Under the pieces are notes generated by a model. That model was not told where the DNA came from. It made no database searches and worked only from the letters and a program-made list of their open reading frames with translations. This document shows positions 58,043 to 64,000 of a stretch of 64,000 nucleotides of DNA, in pieces. The translations under genes and the position numbers were made by a program. The stretch covers positions 21,348,888-21,412,887 of the forward strand of contig NC_049985.1 in NCBI RefSeq assembly GCF_000003815.2. The letters run 5' to 3'. Position 1 is the stretch's first letter, and every line of letters begins with the position of its first letter. This DNA comes from Branchiostoma floridae. Its lineage: Eukaryota > Chordata > Leptocardii > Amphioxiformes > Branchiostomatidae.

Positions 58043-58067
58043 GTCACGTGACAATAGCTCACGTGAC
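58043..58067 (+). promoter_or_regulatory. Pair of TCACGTGA boxes upstream of gene 12
   Basis: CACGTG cores at 58045-58050 and 58060-58065, 15 bp apart as in genes 2 and 7. Confidence 0.65.
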
Positions 58068-58664
58068 GCGTGGAATGTGGTTCTAACAAAATGGCAGAAC
58101 ATGCGAATAAAGATCTGCTGTATGCTACAGAGAATGGCTCACTTGAAGGCGTTAAAGCGGCATTAGAAGCTGGTAAGTCGAACCAAGTATTTAACTATTG
58201 TAGGAATTTTGCTTCCGATTACAGCTTGTGTGTATCTATGATCTACGGTAGAAATAAAACCTCTTGAATGGTATCCTTCACAACTTTAAATTAGTCGTTG
58301 TCTCCGCCGAGGCCATTTTCATACTTCCAGGAAAGGCGTCAGTTTATGGGCAACATCCACTCCGACTTTATAGACCTGGACCAAAAATGTTACTGTATTT
58401 TCTTAACTGTACTCAATTATTTGGTTATTTCTTGCCTTAAATCCCCCTCCCCCCTAACTGAGTGCCCCAACGCACGCGGCTGTTAGCATCTGTATACAGT
58501 ACGTGGCAATGCGTATTCGGTTCTCTCCTACCAACTAGCATTTTCCAATACATACATTCTAACAGTATTGTTTTATTTCAGAAGTACGGTTTACATTTTC
58601 AGTACACCGTAGGAATGCTTGAAATGTTTTCGCTCAGAGTTGGGTTTGAAAACAGAGCTTTCGA

Positions 58665-58764
58665 NNNNNNNNNNNNNNNNNNNNNNNNNNNNNNNNNNNN
58701 NNNNNNNNNNNNNNNNNNNNNNNNNNNNNNNNNNNNNNNNNNNNNNNNNNNNNNNNNNNNNNNN
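58665..58764. other. Assembly gap (100 N)
   Basis: Sequence jumps from class A intron 1 to class C exon 3. If unit 3 has the A-B-C order of units 1 and 2, about 8-9 kb would be missing here. Confidence 0.98.
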
Positions 58765-58963
58765 CGACACAGTTCGGCGGCTGATTGAGCTCGGAGCAAG
58801 ACCTGATTTACTGGTGGTCAGTTACAGGGCATGAGGTAAGCTTTGCATTCTTTGAGAACATACATTTAGCACGGACGATCGTTTGAGATTTCTTATGAAG
58901 ACAAACTTTCAAATAAAGTCGGATTGAGTTGCTTGGCTATGCTTTTTCTGTTTTCAGTAAGTG

Positions 58964-59071
58964 AGTGTGTGTGTGATTGTGTGTGTCTGTGTGTGCGTCT
59001 GTTTGATTGTGTAATTGTGTGTGTGTGTGTCCGAATGTGCGTGTGTGTGTGTTTGTGCATGTGTGGTGCAT
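58964..59071. repeat. GT-rich microsatellite in intron 3 of gene 12
   Basis: Nearly identical to the tract in gene 4 (20946-21055), with one extra ATTGTGT-type piece. Confidence 0.9.
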
Positions 59072-59693
59072 GTTTTATACTGCACCGATCCACAGACAAG
59101 AACCTAAATGTCATGAAACCATGCCTTATTTGAAATGTTCTTGGCCTAGTTCCCTAAACGAGTGAAATCTTCCACTAGGTACTACAAGCCGGGGACAGAA
59201 ATCGGAAAAGGTGAAAATGAGGAGAGTTTGAAGCTGGTAGAAGAGGCGAGGAAGTCCAAGCTGTTGAGATGCTGCAACCCTACGTGTGGCAAACCAGGAT
59301 ACAGGTAGGTTTTGCTAATGATGTTTTCACCGTTGAAATACTTTTCCATCCTATCGTATGTATAAATGTTTTTATAAACGCAAACAGTGGTTACTAGGAT
59401 ATTTTCTTCTAAATCCATACAAGTCTACGAAACTAAATTGACAAACTTTTCTGAACTAGTACTGTGCACAGTCACTGAATAGCTTTTGTACCTTTCTCAC
59501 ATTCTACAGGTCAACTGGAACCCTGAAGCTGTGTGGCCGGTGCAAGCTGACCCGCTACTGCAGCCGTGACTGTCAGAAACAACACTGGTCTGTCGGACAC
59601 AAGAAGTGCTGTGGGCATGACGCGTACAATCACGATGAAGCTGATCCCCTCCAACAACGGATGGCTGATAAAAGCCATATGAAGCATAGTTGA

Positions 59694-60717
59694 TTACATG
59701 GTGCCATTTAATACAGACATGTACTCTGACGAAGGACCAAACCATATGGCTGTCTTTCACTGAGGATATGATTCTGGCGTTCTTGTAGAAATGACGCCCT
59801 AAATGAAGCTCATACAGTTGCACGTTTCAAATGACCTTGTTTGATTTCTCTTGTAGAAGAAAGTAAAACCGTTGAACGAGTATATGATTAGTTAGTTGGA
59901 TTTTACGACGGAAACTAAAAAAAAACTGATTACACACTTTATTACACATGTGCATGCTTGTTTGTTGTAGCAACGGACATCTTTGTGTTTTCAGACAAAG
60001 ATACGAAACACATTTGAATTGAATGTAAGAAAATTAAACACACTGAAAAGGCTTGTTGTATTACTGTTACCATTTACTTGTTCGCCATTTAAGAATATAG
60101 AGACACTCGTCAAGAAATTGTACAATATTCAGACAAAGGACACAGCAAGGAAGGTTTACTGATGTTTGCCTACAAGTTCAATGTTATTTGTCAGTTACGT
60201 ACTTCTACATCAATATTGTACATGGCATAGAATGGCTCTCTTTAGTAAATCTTTGACATGTTTTAATGTCTACCCTACATGACAAACACGCAATAATACT
60301 ATTCATTGTTGTAATATAATATGTATAGTCATTAATCCTTCAATTGTACTGTCACGGGTCTTACAGCCAATTGGCTATACATTTGTATAAGTCAAACATC
60401 ACCTTTATTCCAAGGATATATCACTTATACATATTAAATTGGACTTTATACCAATTAACTATTGTAGTTGCGTACATTTTATTGCTCATGAAAAAAAAAA
60501 CAATTTTCGCCCATCTCTGACATTTTCTCGACACTTTCATATATCTACAAGCAGACAAAGTCATTTCGTACACTTTTCGGTATAAACTCCTGTTATGGGA
60601 ATCCTGGTATTGACGAGGGACCCTACCACGGCGTATATCAAAATTTATGGATTTATTCCATTAGGTCAGGGTAATAACCATCTCCTGTTGGAGCAAATAC
60701 AGAGAAAAATGACCCCC
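59694..60717 (+). other. 3' flank of gene 12
   Basis: No exon. It is a direct repeat of 61403-62491, showing that the end of gene 12 with its flank was tandemly duplicated to create gene 13. The junction at about 60717 joins this flank to the tail of a class C exon 3. Confidence 0.6.
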
Positions 60718-61402
60718 GGTCAGTGTCAAGGCATGAGGTAAGTGTTGCATTCTTTGAGAATATACATTTACATGTATGTCGAACGATCGTTTGAGATTTC
60801 TTATGAAGAGATACTTTCAAATAAAGTCGGATTGTGTTGTGTCTGTGTGCGTCTGTTTGTTTGTGTGATTGTGTGCGTGTGATGCGTGTTTTACACTGCA
60901 CCGATTCACAGACAAAAATCCAAATGTTATGAAATCATGCCTTATTATCAAATCTTCCGCTAGGTACTACAAGGAGGGGACAGAAATCGGAAAAGGTGAC
61001 AACGAAGAGAGTTGGAAAATCATAGAAGAGGCGAGAAAGTTGTTGAGATGCTGCAACCCTAAGTGTGGCAAACCAGACCACAGGTAAGTTTTGCTGATGA
61101 TGTTTTCCGTTAAAATATTTTCCGATCCTATCGTATGTTATTTTCAGCTCAAAGAGTGATCGTGAATACAAGAATGCTTCCTTCTAGATGCATACAAGTT
61201 GACAAAACTAAATTGACAAACTTTTCTGAACTAGCACTGTACACAGTCACTGAATAGCTTTTGTACCTTTCTCACCTTCTACAGGAAAACCCTGAAGCTG
61301 TGTGGCCGGTGCAAGCTGACCCGCTACTGCAGCCGTGACTGTCAGAAACAACACTGGTCTGTCGGACACAAGAAGTGCTGTGGGCATGACGTGTACTTGT
61401 AA
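60718..61402 (+). pseudogene. Gene 13 (class C): exon 3 tail, exon 4 and exon 5 only
   Basis: Only about 20 nt of exon 3 remain (60718-60737, followed by a good donor), then exon 4 60964-61083 and exon 5 61285-61402. Exon 4 has lost two codons (SK) before the first MYND cysteine pair. Exon 5 keeps all zinc ligands, but a 4-nt insertion shortens the tail to VYL and a stop. The start of the copy is the breakpoint of a tandem duplication of the 3' half of gene 12. With no first exons it is a fragment, although its MYND-encoding frame is open. Confidence 0.8.
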
Positions 61403-62491
61403 TCACAATGAAGCTGACCCCCTCCAACAACGGATGGCTGATAAAGGCCATATGAAGCATAGTTGATTACACGATGCCATTTGATACAGGCGTGTACTCT
61501 GACAAGGGACCAAACTATGGCTGTCTTTCAGTTTCACTAAGGATATGATTCTTGCGTCCTTGTAGAAATGACGCCACAAAGCTCGTTCAGCTGCACGTTT
61601 TATATGGCATTGTTTGATTTCTCTTAGAAGAAAGTAAAAACGTTGAACGAGTATATGATGAGTTAGTTGGATTTTACGACGGAAACTAAAAAAAAGTGAA
61701 TACACATGTACACTGTATTACACATACGCATATTTGTTTATTGTAGCAATGGGCATCTTTGTGTTTTCAGACAGAGGTACGAATCACAGGAACTTTGAAA
61801 GTAAAAAAATTAAACAGACACTGAAAAGGCTTGTTGTATTACTGTTATCATTTACTTCTTCGCCATTTAAGAATATAGAGACACTCGTCAAGAAATTGTA
61901 CAATACAAATGTATTCAGACAAAAGACACAGCAAGGAAGGTTTACTGATGTTTGCCTACAAGTTCAGAGTTATTTGTCAGTTACGTACTTCTACATCAAC
62001 ATTGTACATGACATAGAAGTGCTCTCTTTAGTCAATCTTTGACATTTTTCAATGTCTACCCTACAAACACGCAATAATACTATACATTGTCGTAATATAA
62101 TATGCAAAGTCATTAGTCCTTCAATTGCACTGTCACGGGAGCCAATTGGCTATACATTTGTATAAGTCAAACATCACCTTTATTCCAAGGATATATCACT
62201 TATACATATTAAATTGGACTTTATACCAATTAACTATTGTAGTTGCGTACATTTTATTGCTCATGAAAAAAAAAACAATTTTCGCCCATCTCTGACATTT
62301 TCTCGACACTTTCATATATTTACAAGCAGACAAAGTCATTTCGTACACTTTTCGGTATAAACTCCTGTTATGGGAATCCTGGTATTGACGAGGGGCCCTG
62401 CCACGGCGTATATAAAAATTTATGGATTTAATCCATTAGGTCAGGGTAATAACCATCTCCTGTTGGAGCAAATACAGAGAAAAACAACCCC
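61403..62491 (+). repeat. Second copy of the class C 3' flank
   Basis: Direct repeat of 59694-60717, with small indels. Both copies end with the segment containing TTAGGTCAGGGTAATAACCA. No exon in this stretch. Confidence 0.8.
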
Positions 62492-62543
62492 CTTGTAAAG
62501 GTCGGTATTGTGTATTCGTCCAGCGGTTGGATGAGGAGATTGT

Positions 62544-62665
62544 TACTCTCCAAGCAGAGGTTCGGTTCCGGCTGTTAAAGAAAGCAGCACAAAGTAGAAT
62601 GTCGATAAAAAGCCTAAAACTCGTGGGAGAAAAACAATCCAAGCCGAACCTCTGGTTGAAGAGTA
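62544..62665. mobile_element. CTCTCCAAGCAGAGGTT hairpin MITE
   Basis: Opens TACTCTCCAAGCAGAGGTTC and closes GAACCTCTGGTTGAAGAGTA, so the arms are diverged. Same family ends as 39030-39168 and 47106-47813. No clear target-site duplication. Confidence 0.75.
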
Positions 62666-62769
62666 GCCGTAACTGCATCTTCATGCTCTGACCCTTCTGA
62701 CTAGCCCCCCATCTCCTCTAGCCTTTAGCTGGCTCAACAGGTCACTGAAAAATGTAAAAATACCAAATA

Positions 62770-62944
62770 CAGTGGAAGCCCGCTTAATTGCACGGCCTGT
62801 TTGCCAGCGAATTTCGTGCAATTATCCGGCTGGTGCAATTATGCGAAGTTATCTAGCTGGACCGCACCGGTTTTGGATTTGGGGATTCCGTGCAGTTAAC
62901 AGAAGTGTGCATTAATCCGTTGTGCAATTAACTGGCTTCTACTG
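62770..62944. mobile_element. Pogo/Tigger-like MITE with TA target duplication
   Basis: Opens CAGTGGAAGCCCGCTTAATT and closes AATTAACTGGCTTCTACTG, flanked by TA on each side (62768-62769 and 62945-62946). CAGT-type ends with TA duplication are typical of pogo/Tigger-derived MITEs. Second member of the family at 18883-19056. Confidence 0.8.
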
Positions 62945-62946
62945 TA

Positions 62947-64000
62947 TAGAGATATGCCAGAAGAGTTAACTATCCGAGGATACTTCTCTGTCATGCTGTA
63001 TCTCTATATTTGTATTCATCGTCTTTTGGCGTCTCTTGAAAATAACAGCAAGTGCGACAAAAATCTTACGCGAAAGCTAGAGAGGCATGGACCTTACTGT
63101 ATGACAGTATAAAAAGCTTCAGTAGTATTGTCCCGTTATTCTACATTGAAGGGATATATGGCGGTTAACAATGTAAACTAGAAAGGCCGACATTTGCTTA
63201 AGAGCAAATACAGCATATTTCAGCCATACCCTTTCCCACGCAACATTGGACTGTTCCAAATCACCCCTGCGCAAAAATGGAACATCCTCTTAATAGTACC
63301 TGTACATTATCCCCCAAAGTGGACTGGTATTGTGAATTGATTCCAGGTAAAAACAGAGCTTGCTTCTATTTTTCAGAAAATGACAATAATCACACCTTCC
63401 ATTCAGAAAATTTTCATCATGACTGAAAATTGTTGAATGACTTCATGTAATGTCATTAACAATTTTCAGTACGATAACTAGGTGTAAGTTTAAAAAAGTA
63501 TAAGCTCCTTGTGATGTGGGTACATTTATTATTGCAGTGAACTTTTTTTATTCAAGTAGGGCATACGATTTAATAGTTATCAAGCAGGTGCAGGTACTGT
63601 AGGAGCGTTTGTTAAAGTTTGTTTTTAGTTGCCTTTGACGGTTTGACCTGAAATAGTGTTACGCTAAACTCCTGAAGAGAAGTTAAGTGACTGCTGCGAT
63701 TATCATAGATATGCCCCTAAGAACTGATACAATATAAAGCCTTCTGAATAGTCTAAAATGCGAGAGCCTTAGGCGGGCTTCGCTCCCCCTGGCGGGAACA
63801 CTGCTATATACGGGATCATGAGGCCCCGCTTATGAATATTAATTAGCCTTTGGCCTCCTCTTCGCTGATTGGCTAGGTCTTTGATTCAATTAACTCTCCG
63901 GCTGACGCGCACAGGTGTGGCTCTGTGCGGGGTCACGGAAGGTCACGTCAGAAGGCCAAAAGAAAACAAATTTCCCCTCAGAAAAGTGCCAAAATTAATC
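62947..64000. other. Right flank without a recognisable gene
   Basis: No exon of the ankyrin-MYND family and no other domain seen. The only structure is a hairpin at 63422-63470. The array appears to end at about 62.5 kb. Confidence 0.5.
63422..63470. repeat. Short hairpin, ~20-bp arms
   Basis: ACTGAAAATTGTTGAATGAC pairs with GTCATTAACAATTTTCAGT across a 10-nt loop, with one unpaired base. Function unknown; arms are short for a microRNA precursor. Confidence 0.6.

Larger units (their letters stand above)
58091..59693 (+). pseudogene. Gene 12: class A exon 1 joined across a gap to class C exons 3-5
   Basis: Exon 1 (58091-58172) is identical to exon 1 of gene 7 and followed by class A intron 1 up to the gap at 58665. 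After the gap come the 3' part of a class C exon 3 (58765-58835), exon 4 (59179-59304) and exon 5 (59510-59693, with a complete MYND finger ending in a KSHMKHS tail). Exon 4 matches gene 4 in every residue. Exon 3 has lost one A relative to gene 4 (TTTACTGG against TTTAACTGG), giving a frameshift and an early stop; this may be a gap-edge error. Whether the A-to-C join is a real hybrid gene or two genes brought together by a collapsed gap cannot be told from the sequence. The 3' half supplies the intact class C last exon that gene 4 lacks. Confidence 0.75.

Overview
This is eukaryotic nuclear DNA: intron-rich genes with GT-AG (and a few GC-AG) introns, 5'-truncated LINEs with target-site duplications, many short foldback/MITE elements, GT/CA microsatellites, and three 100-N assembly gaps (10520-10619, 44215-44314, 58665-58764). 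The ankyrin + MYND gene expansion, the retroelement types and the MITE density fit an invertebrate deuterostome, most plausibly an amphioxus (Branchiostoma). That assignment is inference; no marker gene proves it.

Region 1-10.5 kb (left flank) holds repeats, short perfect palindromes, one mobile-element-type SGNH-hydrolase-like ORF (3254-3799), degenerate tandem repeats (4.2-5.1 kb) and a 1.4-kb foldback element (7742-9174). No ordinary host gene could be recognised there.

Region 10.5-62.5 kb is a tandem array of small genes for proteins of about 242-267 residues: four ankyrin repeats followed by a C-terminal MYND zinc finger. I resolved thirteen gene copies, most of which are shorter than or split relative to single ORFs because each has 4-5 exons. 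They fall into five paralogue classes, called A to E here, in a repeating order A(+) B(-) C(+) D(+) E(+). Unit 1 is genes 2-6 (14.0-33.1 kb). Unit 2 is genes 7-11 (34.6-56.6 kb). The tail of a preceding unit (gene 1, class E) lies at 12.3 kb and the start of a following unit (gene 12) at 58.1 kb. The repeat period is 23.5 kb in unit 2 and 20.5 kb in unit 1. Six copies look intact with every splice phase agreeing (genes 2, 6, 7, 8, 10, 11). The others lack exons because of deletions (3, 4, 5, 13) or gaps (1, 9, 12).

Each gene start present carries two to four TCACGTGA boxes, often exactly 20 bp apart, a shared promoter signature resembling E-box/CLEAR sites. Genes 8 and 9 share a 434-bp bidirectional promoter. 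The class E genes carry the same 5'-truncated LINE in intron 4, flanked by a roughly 40-bp target-site duplication. Several MITEs are present in one unit and cleanly absent at the matching site of another, giving a relative timeline of duplications and insertions.

Region 62.5-64 kb (right flank) holds two MITEs, a short hairpin and otherwise nothing recognisable.
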